Shown here piece after piece: positions 8,716-18,914 of a stretch of DNA of 27,797 nt. How positions within the stretch are numbered: the first letter of the stretch is position 1; every line of letters starts with the position of its first letter. This stretch comes from Ophiothrix spiculata. Taxonomy: Eukaryota; Echinodermata; Ophiuroidea; Amphilepidida; Ophiotrichidae. Where the stretch lies: NCBI GenBank assembly GCA_000969725.1, contig JXSR01S035491.1; one strand, given 5' to 3'. The notes beneath the pieces are model-generated. The model was not told where the DNA came from. It saw only the letters and a program-made list of their open reading frames with translations, and did not search any database. A program made the translations under genes and the position numbers.

Positions 8716-9708
8716 CCCATTCTTCTATCGATGGTCTGAGAACAGTGAGGCTTTTCCAGTGAATAATTATTCAAGTTCACTTTTTCACTTAGCTATTGTA
8801 GGATGTGTAAAATCTGATGTTTAATTCTGTCTCTCTGAAAGTGCATTATTGATAACAAGCCAACTAACACTTGTTTACTAAATAAATTGTGCCAAATTGC
8901 CTCATACAACGATCCTTGATCACAACTTATCATCATAAGCAATTAAAGACTTGTTCATTACAAAATTGGCCAAAATTTCTATCACAACAGCCCTTTACCT
9001 AAACTTAATCACCATAAAAGACAACTTCACAGCCACACAATTTATTTTTCCTCGAATAAGACCGTCAAAGTAAGTCTCCATACTTAAATATGGATTTTGA
9101 AACATCAACCCAAAATCTCAGTGGAACATTGAAGTGACTAAATGATGATTCCAAATCCAATTGTCACTTTAACACTTGTGTTTTTCTAAATTAATTCTTT
9201 TAATCCAACTTTTGATCTAGCAGAATCTCCCAGCTGTTACCCGGACTAAGGAAACGTTGATTATACCAAACAGTGAACAAAACAACAGCTATATTTAACC
9301 ATTTGTAGAGGTTATCCGCATCTCGTCACAGATACATCAATCAATACTGAACTCGGGTCATTAGCATCATATAAGGCTGTAGGCTCAGTTTATTAAGATC
9401 GCAAAATCTTTTCACGATTATGATATCAGAGTAATGATTTGCATTAAGTATCAGGATAACCATAAGTCTGACCTCTACGTAAAACAAAAAGCTTGAAGGT
9501 ATATAGTCATATTTGGGCAGAAATTTACTATCCTTTTTTTTCTTGTTTGAATGAATGATCATTATCTATGATGAGAAAAATATGAGATCTCTTGTAGCAT
9601 AAAAAATCTTAAATCTTGTGGTAAATTGTGTGGTGGTGGAAGGAGGGGTCCAAAACCAAGCGCATCATGCACCTTTAAAGGCAAGCAGGACACTTGGGTT
9701 CCATGTTT
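8716..9708. other. Non-coding, nothing recognisable
   Basis: AT-rich, with only short frames of low-quality composition. No inverted-repeat boundaries were found before the element at 9717. Confidence 0.4.
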
Positions 9709-9716
9709 GCTGTAAC

Positions 9717-10106
9717 CAAGGAATTTAAAAAGGGGAACCGGTACTCGCTGCCATTTTGATTTCACTGCTGTGTAAATCCTATGGGACGGCAGCCATCTTG
9801 GATTGTCGCTCATGGAGAGCGAGTTATTGTACCTCCGGCAATTTACGGCTCTGTGTGCCACATTTTGAGAGTCTTCACAACAGATTAGAGGAAAATTGGC
9901 GTACTTTGATCAGAGCAAGTTGCAATACACGCTACTTGAAACGCACACACGGTTTGCACGTGTAACAAAATGCACGTCAAGTGAAGATTTACGCGATGTG
10001 CCTGGATATCGGGCCAAACTCCGAATATATCCGGAAGAACAATAACTCTTCTCTATGAGCAACAAAATATGGTGGCTTATCTCGATTCTCCTATAAAAAT
10101 TCCTTG
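9717..10106. mobile_element. hAT-like non-autonomous element, 8-bp TSD GCTGTAAC
   Basis: The ends read CAAGGAATTT and AAATTCCTTG, with imperfect similarity continuing about 35 bp inward (aaaggggaaccgg... against ataggagaatcga...). Exact 8-bp direct repeats GCTGTAAC flank the element (9709-9716 and 10107-10114), and a ninth base also matches. An 8-bp duplication with C-A-rich ends fits hAT, while a 9-bp reading would fit Mutator. The 390-bp interior has no transposase frame. Short open frames inside it are incidental. Confidence 0.7.
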
Positions 10107-10464
10107 GCTGTAACCCAAATGATCATCAATCGGAATCTTTTCAGGATATGGATAAGAATTCATTGTGTTGGATGTACACTTTCCAATTGAAAGAAAAACA
10201 GATTTGTTTTGGCTGAAATTAACAAAGAGTCCATGAAAGCATCTCTTAGAAACCTGTTTCTATAGGAATTGGGATTGTTAAAATGTGAGAGGAAAGAGAA
10301 TACTGTGAGATCTGGTGTGGACACCTTATGCTGGGCAGATGCACCAGGGATTGAACACAAGCTGTGGAGTTGAAACGGCAAAGGTTTTTTATTATAAAAA
10401 CAAATAAACTGAACCTTCTACAACTTCTATACCCCACTGACTCTCCTAAAAGACCAAAAAGGAA

Positions 10465-10890
10465 TTACTCTGAATATGTTGCTGAAAGGAATAGGTGACG
10501 CAGGAGGGAGGGGGTGGACAGGGCTTGCATGCCGATGGTATGAGCACCAAAATACCAACTTAACCATAAGGTGCATGTCATAGCTGGACAATCAGCTTGG
10601 GTGCAAATTGTCCCAGGTTTCCTTTGGATATTAATAGTGGGTGAAGACAATACAACCTGGTAACTAGTGTTACCTCTAAGGTTTTTGAGCTTGCACCAAT
10701 TCGTCCAAAGGTAGAGACGTGTTTGTGCTAAAATCACTAGCTGAGGAAATTGGCAAAACAAAGCAAGAAAAAGCATCTCTTTCACACATTGACAGAAACC
10801 TGTTGCACCAATTTCCAAGGCTCCTGCACCAATGGTGCACCATACGGCCTTAGCAGGAACATTGCTGGTAACGGTCTTCTGCTTGACTTC
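10465..10890 (-). CDS. Open frame of 141 codons, unrecognised, doubtful
   Basis: After an in-frame TGA (10893-10891) the minus strand stays open to a stop at 10465-10467. Part of it reads plausibly as protein: EVKQKTVTSNVPAKAVWC, then TIGAGALEIGATGFCQCVKE. The downstream half (Cys/Trp/Leu-rich) looks less convincing. There is no strong ATG at the start and no clear acceptor, and the plus strand holds degraded repeats of gcaccaat (10692, 10804, 10826, 10834). It is unusually long for this AT-rich window. It may be a decayed transposon gene, an exon, or chance. Confidence 0.2.
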   Translation of the reverse strand, partial: EVKQKTVTSNVPAKAVWCTIGAGALEIGATGFCQCVKEMLFLALFCQFPQLVILAQTRLYLWTNWCKLKNLRGNTSYQVVLSSPTINIQRKPGTICTQADCPAMTCTLWLSWYFGAHTIGMQALSTPSLLRHLFLSATYSE

Positions 10891-11379
10891 TCAGTTGTTG
10901 CTAACCCAGAGAGTTTGTAGAGTGATCAGTTTTATCATGTAGCTATCTCTGATCTGCCATCAAGCTTTTGATACTGCTTTCAGCATCGGAATAATCTCCC
11001 ATAATTCTCTGACATTATCAACGTATATAACTGATACCCTTTGGGGACTGTTTTGCTTCTTATATGAGGCTCACTTACTGGACAAAGTGTGTGATATCAG
11101 GGGTGTATCCGAAGGGTGTTGCCAGACCGGTCAGGAAGATCTTAGGGTGGCTGAAGCTCCATTAAAGAATTCTGAGGGTCTCCTGATTTCATATTATTTC
11201 ATACAAACCTCCTTAGGTGAACGCTCTGTCAACACCCTTTGAAATATGCCTTGGATATAAATTAAGTGTGATACAATCAATTTGAAAATGATTCTGAATT
11301 ATCAAATTTATTTCTTGACAAAATATTTATCCCTGCTTTTTCAAAATCTTAAATCTGCATAGGTAGTACTACCATTGTA

Positions 11380-11559
11380 CTTCAGGAATATCTTCCTGAA
11401 ACAGCATTAATAACCCTTTACAATACTCTTGTCGCTTCCCATATAACCTATGGAATAACAGCATGGAGTAGTGCTAATATCACAAATAAAACTAAACTTC
11501 ATATTCTCCAAAAACGTGGGTTAAGGGCAGTAAGTAACAGTATTATAGTACAATGGTAG
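11380..11559 (+). pseudogene. Non-LTR reverse transcriptase fragment
   Basis: A 59-codon open frame ends at TAG 11557-11559 and includes LYNTLVASHITYGITAW followed by KLHILQKRGLRAVSN. This matches the thumb-like region after the RT palm in LINE ORF2 proteins, where LY-x-SL-hydrophobic-x-H-hydrophobic-x-YG-x-x-AW and then a LQKRALR motif are standard. Nothing recognisable lies upstream or downstream in frame, so the fragment is isolated. A 14-bp inverted repeat brackets it (tactaccattgtac at 11367-11380 and gtacaatggtagta at 11548-11561). The peptide is shorter than any functional domain and is a relic. Confidence 0.7.
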
Positions 11560-11802
11560 TATAAATACATTAACATCTTATTTAGATATGAGCCTATTGG
11601 GACTTCCTAAAGATATATTTTTCATATCTTGCTTTCTGAGAATAATTGAAATTGTCTCGTTATCTTTCATTCTTATGGCCAACTACCATCCTGTAATTGG
11701 AAGCAATTGCAAAAATGAAAGGAATTGGGGAATCAGATAATGGTTAATTTTTGAGGACAGAAAAGTGCAGTGCCAGGGTAAAAGTTATGTCTCTTATCTA
11801 AT

Positions 11803-11957
11803 ATACAAATATTGACTGGTTTGAGGGGCATGGTTTAAATTATTTTCCCAAGGTGATCTCAAAACCATGAATATGCATATTCATGGTTTTGAGATCACCA
11901 AGGGGAAATAATTTTAACCATGCCCTGAAGAAAAAGCAGTCAATATTCGTTTTATAT
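11803..11957 (+). mobile_element. Foldback element, family copy 2, with 48-bp perfect palindrome
   Basis: The short end (atacaaatattgactg) is on the left and the long end (cagtcaatattcgttttata) is on the right. The arms are GGGCATGG...CCATGCCC, then AAATAATTTT-like sequence, converging on a loop-free perfect palindrome at 11852-11899 centred on ATGCAT. The whole element could extrude as a cruciform or form a long hairpin RNA. No coding content. Confidence 0.7.
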
Positions 11958-12164
11958 ACCGAATATATAGATTTTTGTACATTGTTTGGTTAAAAGAACC
12001 ATTTTAGCACTCAAAGCGCACGATGATAATTTACGATACTTGTTTCTCCTTTCAGTGCTGACCACGTCTTATTCAGTGCGCCCAAGATAACTAGCTCACG
12101 CATTGCAGCGCGTGTTGACCATGAATGCTTACAGTCGCGCACGTAAAGCTTGAGTTACACGATG

Positions 12165-12260
12165 CAAAATACATTGAGGGGGCCTAGTGAATACTATGCC
12201 CCGGGCATAGTAAATTTATAGGGCCTAGTTAAATCCATGCCCTCACTTTTAACCAATCAG
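12165..12260. repeat. Possible degraded relative of the foldback family
   Basis: A near-perfect inverted repeat tactatgccc-c-gggcatagta lies inside two direct copies of gggcctagt(g/t)aa...atgccc (about 12181 and 12222). The GGGCATGG-ATTTAA-type inner sequence (reverse complement) resembles the arm of the element at 11803-11957, about 250 bp away. The outer ATATTG ends are not present. Confidence 0.4.
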
Positions 12261-12329
12261 AGGACAGGAATCTATATATGAGGTATATAATGAGGAATAT
12301 TCTACATGGTCTTGATTGTAACATTTTCC

Positions 12330-12750
12330 CAATCTTTAGAGTATGTGACATTTGCTGGAGACATTTGCCATTCTAAAGCATATGGAAGACATTTGGCAAG
12401 GCTGGGGATTCAAAAAATAATGGGTAACATTTTTAGAATATTTTAAGAGAAGGTCTGCTCTTAGAATGCCACAATCGAGGACATTTGGTGGTTAGCTAAA
12501 AAGGGTGGAGAATCAAACAGGTAATAAAACATTTTTAGAATGTTTTATGAGAATGTCTGGCCTTAGAATGTCACAATTGAGGACATTTGGTGGTTAGCTA
12601 GCAAGGGTGGGGAATTAAAGAGAATGTTCCAAAAGAAATGTTTCAAGAGAATGCTTAGAATGTTTTAAGAGAAGTCTGCCCTTAGAAATGCCACAATGGA
12701 GGACAAATTTGGTGGTAAAGCTGAATTTGGCAAGGGTGGCAAATCCAACA
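12330..12750 (+). repeat. Minisatellite-like tandem array, about 100-120 bp units
   Basis: Three to four diverged units share aacatttttagaatgttttaagagaa, ctgcccttagaatgccacaat, gaggacatttggtgg and gcaagggtggggaatc in the same order. Recognisable unit starts are near 12426 and 12528 (102 bp apart) and near 12655, with a partial unit from about 12330. Unit length varies through small indels. There is no coding frame. Confidence 0.65.
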
Positions 12751-13684
12751 AGTAAAATGTCACTACTACTTTCCTGTTTGTGGCATTAATGGGGGTCACA
12801 AATAAAGTGAGATCAATTAGTGCACTAATTAGGTTAATCATCGTTACTCCCCTGTCAAAACCGGGCTTAAAACAGCGTCAAGAAGTGCTAAACATAGCAC
12901 TCTCTTCTGGAGGAAATTGCCCTATCATTACCGGCTGTTGGAGTTATGACATTACTGTACTTTGTAATTAATCGTTGTGTTTTTTGGAGATGGACTTTAA
13001 TTATGGTGGTAGAAGGGGTGGGACCACATATTAAGAGGAAGATTGTAGGCCATGAAATGCAATTTAGATTCATTTGTGTCCAGTCTGTTTGTGTCATTTG
13101 TGACCATAAATGAGAGCAGGAATTTGATTGTACCTCTTTTTAACACACCCACAAAGATGCGGTAAAGGTCAAGTATTGACTCCATGGGGATGCAGCAAAA
13201 TTGGGTCTGGACTGTAGAAAATGTTAATCTTTTCTCATTAAATCAGTCAATTTCAACATTATGCTTAGTAATAGCCAGGAAATTAATTGGTTCAATTTTT
13301 CGAACAATTTGCCAAACCTCAAAATCCTTGGAGGAAGATAGGATACCTGGGTGAGGCTGACTTGAAGAAATATAGAAACATAGAGGTGATGATGAACCAA
13401 CAGGGCGTTAACAAAATTCACATGGTTTTTCAGCTTCATTTTGATGTATATTGCTGTGCCAACTAACATAAATGACATATCAATGCCTGGCAAATCAACG
13501 CCTGGAAAATCAACAACCCTTGATGGAGAACATCAATATAATGCTGAGTATCTTCTGAAACATTGAACTCCTTAATTAGGTCTTGAATCCTGTTATTGAA
13601 TGGATTGATGATGATGGTGATGATAATAATGAACCCTGAAGTTGAAAAATAAATAAAATAAAAACTGTTAAGTCAATGACTCTT
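12751..13684. other. Non-coding, nothing recognisable
   Basis: Overlapping short frames on both strands near 12.8-13.5 kb have no conserved composition. A gatgatgatggtgatgat run at 13605-13622 is a small simple repeat. Confidence 0.4.
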
Positions 13685-13687
13685 TAA

Positions 13688-14059
13688 GGCTGCATAAAAA
13701 ATAAAGTTGTTTCTCATCCCCTCCCTCCTCACTTTTTGGAGCCGCACCACTTGGTTTTTTTTTTAATGCTAAAAAAGGTGTTAAAAATTGAGCTAAGTTG
13801 ATCAAATATCAAGACCCTGCTTTCCTCTTTAAAGGATTCTCTTAATTGTTGATGTTTTTAACAATGGAATTGTCGTCAAACCAACATCTATCTATATCAC
13901 ATCGAGTTAAAAGACAGCAACTGAATGTGTAGTCAGCATCTACTGAGGTTAAACATGGATTGTTCAGACTCTCCCCAACCTTTAAAAAAAAAAACCTCCC
14001 TCCCTCCACACATTTTGAAAAACCTTCGGATGAGAAACAACTTATTTTTTTATGCGGCC
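13688..14059. mobile_element. Harbinger-like MITE, TSD TAA
   Basis: The inverted ends run about 32 bp. The left is GGCTGCATAAAAAATAAAGT and the right reverse complement is GGCCGCATAAAAAAATAAGT, both continuing TGTTTCTCATCC. TAA is duplicated on both sides (13685-13687 and 14060-14062). A 3-bp TWA duplication is the signature of PIF/Harbinger elements. The element is 372 bp with no protein-coding frame. Confidence 0.65.
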
Positions 14060-14127
14060 TAAAATAAAAAATATCTATACTTGTATGTTTCCTGTTTTGA
14101 AAGCTTTCATTGCCTCATGAGTCATTA

Positions 14128-14395
14128 ACCTTAAGAGAACATTTATTTATGTTGCAGCCGGATAAATGTGATGATTGCTTAAAACATTCCACCTTTATTA
14201 CAAGGGTAGCTTTGCGATTCAAGATCCCTTTAACAGAACAGATCTGATGAACTTTACTGATGAGTCAGTGACCCCTTACGGTAGCATTCGCGTTGATGAT
14301 CCCTTAAAGGAGAACATTAATCCTCATTTCCTGACGAGTTTGCTGGTTCCTTAAACAGAACATTAATTCATGTTGTCTGCGAGGTTTACTGCGCG
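14128..14395 (+). repeat. Degenerate tandem repeat (ccttaaacagaacatt units)
   Basis: The phrase ccttaa(a)(g/c)agaacatt recurs near 14130, 14227, 14301 and 14350, each time followed by a gatgagtttactgatg-like stretch. Spacing is irregular (about 97, 74 and 49 bp). This is an old, partly deleted minisatellite. No function is visible. Confidence 0.45.
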
Positions 14396-14980
14396 GCATT
14401 GGTAAACTGCACCACCTGTTACGTATATATGCGTGTATTTTTAGATATGTGCGATAAAATTAGTAAACCACAAAACAGTACTATTAAAATGTTGATGTAG
14501 TATTAATTTATTAGTGAGGAACTGCACACATCCACTGATGCAGACAGGATGACCTCGCTAAAATGACATTGGAGCCAACCGTACAAACCAACTACCAACT
14601 CGTTTGATTTTAGACGCTAGACGAAGATGCTAACTAGATGCTAGCATGTTAAAATATTTTCAACTATAGCGTCTTTGAAATAGCGTCTAGCTAGATGCTA
14701 GATGTGTCTTGTAAGTATATCATTGGCATTATCATATGTCCAGTGGCCGATTCCAATCTAATAATGATGCATCGTAGCTACCCAGATTGTAAATTTGATT
14801 TAACGAACACCAAACACCCATTACGGATGCAAGTGCCACTCTCTAAAATGCGCAAGCCATCCAGTAAGGTCTCATAGGGGCCACAATTTGATGAAAAATA
14901 TTTTACATTTATTTATTGTTTCAGTACTAAGTGCACATGTAGCAAATTTCTCACAGTGGTTTGTAAGTAAAACCAAACAT
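14396..14980. other. Non-coding with a CTAG-rich repeat cluster
   Basis: At 14611-14705 the phrases tagacgct, tagcgtct and agatgctag recur in both orientations. This gives local inverted repeats, which are noted as a separate finding. The remainder shows nothing. Confidence 0.4.
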
Positions 14981-14983
14981 TAA

Positions 14984-15151
14984 GGCCCGTATTCCAGAAA
15001 GATGCTTAGCTAAACCATTGTTTAACTGAGCATCAACTGTCCAGGAATGATACGCATCATTGCAGCATTCAATCAGAACAGTTCAATGAGTCGTGCTGTT
15101 GACGAGAAATAAAACTTTGATTTAGCTAAACACCTTTCTGGAATACGGGCC
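14984..15151. mobile_element. Harbinger-like MITE, TSD TAA
   Basis: The 31-bp terminal inverted repeats begin GGCCCGTATTCCAGAAAG and match at about 29 of 31 positions. TAA flanks both sides (14981-14983 and 15152-15154). The element is 168 bp and non-coding, and its transcript could fold into a hairpin. It differs in sequence from the neighbouring TAA-flanked element at 13688-14059 but shares a GGC start. Confidence 0.75.
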
Positions 15152-15154
15152 TAA

Positions 15155-16170
15155 TTGTTTAAAAAAATGTAAAAAAGGTTTTTTTAACCTAAATCTTGCA
15201 AATTGACCATATGTTAGTGTACGATGCATCATAAGCTATCTAGGATTTTAACAGAGGAAACATCCGAACAATTTGTAACAGTAAAAAGGGTGCAGAGATG
15301 CTTGTAACAAAGGTTTCAGATCTTCACCTCTTTTGTGCATTTATACTGACCACAGGGTCTACCATTTGCAATTGCTGCAGTACAATTGGCAACCAAATAA
15401 TGGTGAATTACCTGATTATTCAATTAAAAAGTCACAATCTATCGTCCAGCTAATGGAAAACGTTGCTCATCAACATCAAATTCCAAAGATATTCGTCAAA
15501 TTCCCTGAATTATTTGGCTTTACGCCAACCTACTTGAGCCAAGCTATCAATTTAAAAGTCCCAATACTAGTACATTTTAAAATGAATTGTCTTTATCGAC
15601 CTATATGATTAATGAATTACGCAGGAGTTTCCTACGCACTTAAAAGTACATTGTATATGCAGACAACACTTTGAGCAGTCTCTGGTCATTAGTCAATTTA
15701 CAGGGACTAGCCAAGCTCCAGCCATACTTTCTAAAAATGAATCGGTAAGTGCGGAAAAGATTCTGGGATTAAAAATTGTGGCTGGTCCCTTTAATCACTG
15801 TCAATATACATATGCTTTATTAATGTCATGTAAAAGGTTGTAATTTTGCAGGATGACACTGCTATATTTTTCGATATTTCTAAATCTCTATACTTTGATC
15901 AACACTAAACATGCTAACTAGTCAGGCCTATTTATGTCAATGGATATAGAAAAGTTCGTCTGTAAATCCCCAGTATTCAGTGTGCGTAGCTGGACGCTGC
16001 ACAATTGCAGCAGATGCACCGCATTTAAAAACATTGGTATCTATGGCACATGCGAGTTTGATTCCCTCTGCTTGCAGATAAAGAAATGCCTCACAATCTG
16101 TGCCTATTTAGTGATGAACAAAGTATAGAAAAACTCACATGCTGATTCAATGAAAAGATTTGAAACACTG
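15155..16170. other. Non-coding, nothing recognisable
   Basis: A 91-codon frame at 15333-15608 was examined. It contains YTDHRVYHLQLLQYN, faintly like the RNase H region of retroelements, but the rest does not follow any such pattern. Confidence 0.4.
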
Positions 16171-16171
16171 T

Positions 16172-16345
16172 TATACAAATATTGAATGCCTGAGAGTGCA
16201 ATAGTACAAAATATATCATGAGGTCAAAATTTGGACTTTTATATTTCACGAGGCGTAGCCGAGTGAAATGGATCGGTCCAAATTTGACCGAATGATATAT
16301 TTTGTACTATTGCACGTGCATAGGCATTCAATATTTGTTTTATAT
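16172..16345 (+). mobile_element. Foldback element, family copy 3
   Basis: The short end tatacaaatattgaatgcc is on the left and the long end ggcattcaatatttgtttta is on the right. The arms share tgcaatagtacaaaatatatcat and tcaaattttggac with few mismatches. The tip contains tttcacgaggcgtagccgagtgaaa, itself a hairpin of a type I recall as widespread in marine invertebrate genomes. Part of the arm (gtgcaatagtacaaaatat) recurs just outside at 16374-16392. Confidence 0.7.
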
Positions 16346-16399
16346 CATGATATCACACAGATTTATTTCATGCCGTGCAATAGTACAAAATATTGCACG

Positions 16400-17966
16400 C
16401 TCAAATTACTGTAAACATGTATAAGGAATGACTGAATGAGCACAAACCCATCAGTGTTGTGTCATTGATATATCTCTCCCTTGACCTATCAAAGCCCAAG
16501 CTCAGAGTGCAAAATATCCGGCCTGCAAAATATATGGGCAATTGGGCACTATTGGATGTAACTAACAGTTGAGCACTGATGGCTCGATATAAGACATAGC
16601 ACAAAAACAGTTAGAACACAGAAAGATTTTACTATTAGCATAATTTACTTTGAAGGGTAGCATGGAATGCAAAATGGGAGTGCTCTGTAAAGCATTCAAT
16701 AATGCAACTCAAAAAAGTAATCCAAAACAGACACCCATTTTTTCCAGAAATGTAGTTATAGGGGACCTACTATTCTTTTGTAGCTTTCCCTCGCTGATCA
16801 GGCTCTTTTACAATATTCTAACAAAAGTTCATTTACATCTCCAGCGACTTACAAATTTTCAAAATAGATAATATTTGGCTCGTTGGAAAGTGAATGCAAT
16901 TAGGTTCCTTATATGGTCATTATCTCATCTTATAGCGTTTATCACGCATTCCCAAACTTCCTGCCCAAGCAAGCTCTACATTTATCCTTGATTCACTCAT
17001 TTCACAATGTTGGGGAGAAGCAAAGGAAACTTGGTATGGGCAGATTAGGTTCAACGATGAAAAGATATCGGTGAAAATGAACAAGAATTTGCCAACTGTA
17101 ATATATCAGATTCTCATCTACTACCAGTATCTATTTTTTACAAGCGATATATTGGTCAATTGAAGGAAGGCAATGACCTCCAAGATCCAGGGGAAATGGT
17201 TTTTTTTTTCCAAGTCCCATCAAACAGTTAAGCTTAACATATCCCCGGAATCTTTATTCTAACCCTTACTGTAACAATAACCTAACATGACCTCAACAAA
17301 CCCTAGAATTTCAGATCAAAGTACATTGATCATTGTCATCATCAACAACATTCTTCAGCTGCAGAGCAGGAGACTACCAGATTTTTTCAGCACATTGATC
17401 TTGGACAATTGGGGCAACTGGTTCATCATACTCCTACACATGTTTGATATAAGAAAAATTTGCAGGTACCCAGGTCTCCTTTTGCTGTGCGATGGAATAT
17501 AGAAAGCAATTGACGTAACTTTTGGTGGGTTTAAACCATACATATTTTGAGCTCCTTTAAGGCTGCCATCACATAAAAGAATGCGGTATATGATTTTCAC
17601 TGTACGCGAATAGAGGAGACACTCATATTCTTAGTGACGGTGATAATTACCTGTCAATTTCAAATATGAGCACCTTCCCAGGAGGGAGCGTATAGCAAAT
17701 ATTGTGTACAGTATAATACTTCTCTGTGATCGCAGCCTGAGGTTTAGGCTGTGCTCAAACTAAGATCATAATATGACATGCAAATTGACCCATTTCTTGG
17801 TAAATTTGGCGTTTTGAGGTAAAGAGAATCCTCCCTCCCAGGGCAGTAGCAAACTGTCAATGAACTTCAAAATATGTTTTGCTTTAATATTCCTGTTAAT
17901 GCATGCTTCTGCACATTCTCAATCAGTAACATTTCACTATGACAGGTAAAAGCTCTGAAATAGAAG
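16400..17966. other. Non-coding, nothing recognisable
   Basis: Scattered short frames only. Copies of cccaggagggag (17676) and cctccctcccagg (17830) are inverted to each other, but the match is too short to define an element. Confidence 0.35.
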
Positions 17967-17975
17967 GGAAGCAAC

Positions 17976-18355
17976 CCAGGGGGGGGGCACTTACATTGAC
18001 AGTAGGTATGGGTATGTGCCGCGCTCAAGACCCATTTTCAAGCCTCCTCTTCCGCTCCCCAAGATGCTCATTTCAAGATTACTTCAGTTCTGAAGACCCC
18101 ATTTTCAAAGAAAATAACTCAAAAGTGTGTTTTATTAAGTTTTCAACCTAATTTTGAGCGATTTTCAGCTCAAATAGTTGGGTTTTTATGAGAAAAAGCA
18201 GTTCCTGAGACCTCAATTCGGAAAAAAGTTAGTTCCACAGACCCTATTTTTGACCAAAAATCAGTTCCACAAGACCCAATGTTGAATATCACAGATATCA
18301 CATACCTACCCAATTTTTTTTTGAATAACCCGCCCCCCCCCTCTCCCCCTCCTGG
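17976..18355. mobile_element. Inverted-repeat element with G-rich ends, 9-bp TSD GGAAGCAAC
   Basis: The element starts CCAGGGGGGGGGC and ends CCCCCCCTCTCCCCCTCCTGG. Exact 9-bp direct repeats GGAAGCAAC flank it (17967-17975 and 18356-18364). Nine-base duplications are typical of Mutator-like elements. The interior carries degenerate repeats of agttccacaagaccca (about 18208, 18230 and 18263), which may explain how it grew. There is no transposase. Confidence 0.65.
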
Positions 18356-18914
18356 GGAAGCAACAATAAAGGTTATGAGGAGGTCAATCCCTGAGAAGGG
18401 GATAGGCTTCCCCTCTGACCAGTGACAAATGCTCTTGTTAGCTACCTACCCTTGCACTTGTATTAACGTTAATGACATAATGTGACAACATTCATTAGAG
18501 GATAACCAACAATCCCCAATCATGAATTGGATCGGATATTGTTCTGATTCTCTCTTGAGGTTATTCTTAGGTCAGATCAATGGTGTTCAGAGTTCTCAAT
18601 TTGGACATGAAGACTGAAGAAGGTTTGAAATCAAGACTTTTCATGTACTATTATTACATTTTGGAGAAATACTTTAGTCATAATCTAGACAGAAGAAATA
18701 AACAAGTCTTGTCCCAGACAGACGTGGTAACTGTCTGGTCCTGTCCTAAACTGCTTCCTTTGCACCCGGAGGGAGAGGGGGGATACCAACATATACAAGA
18801 CAGGGCATATGTTGATGTGTTATTCCTAAAGGTTACTTTTTTTCATGAGAAAACATAAGACACTGTTGCTTTATACAAGAAATCTTCACACATGGGTCCC
18901 ATTTTCTAGAAAAA

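Noticed and set aside
15333..15608. 91-codon frame with a DHRVYHLQLLQYN phrase resembling retroelement RNase H
   Set aside because: The faint resemblance stops after about 15 residues and no catalytic pattern follows.
18580..18858. 92-codon plus-strand frame with ATG
   Set aside because: The composition (YYYY, homopolymer-derived residues) and the lack of splice or homology signals make chance more likely.
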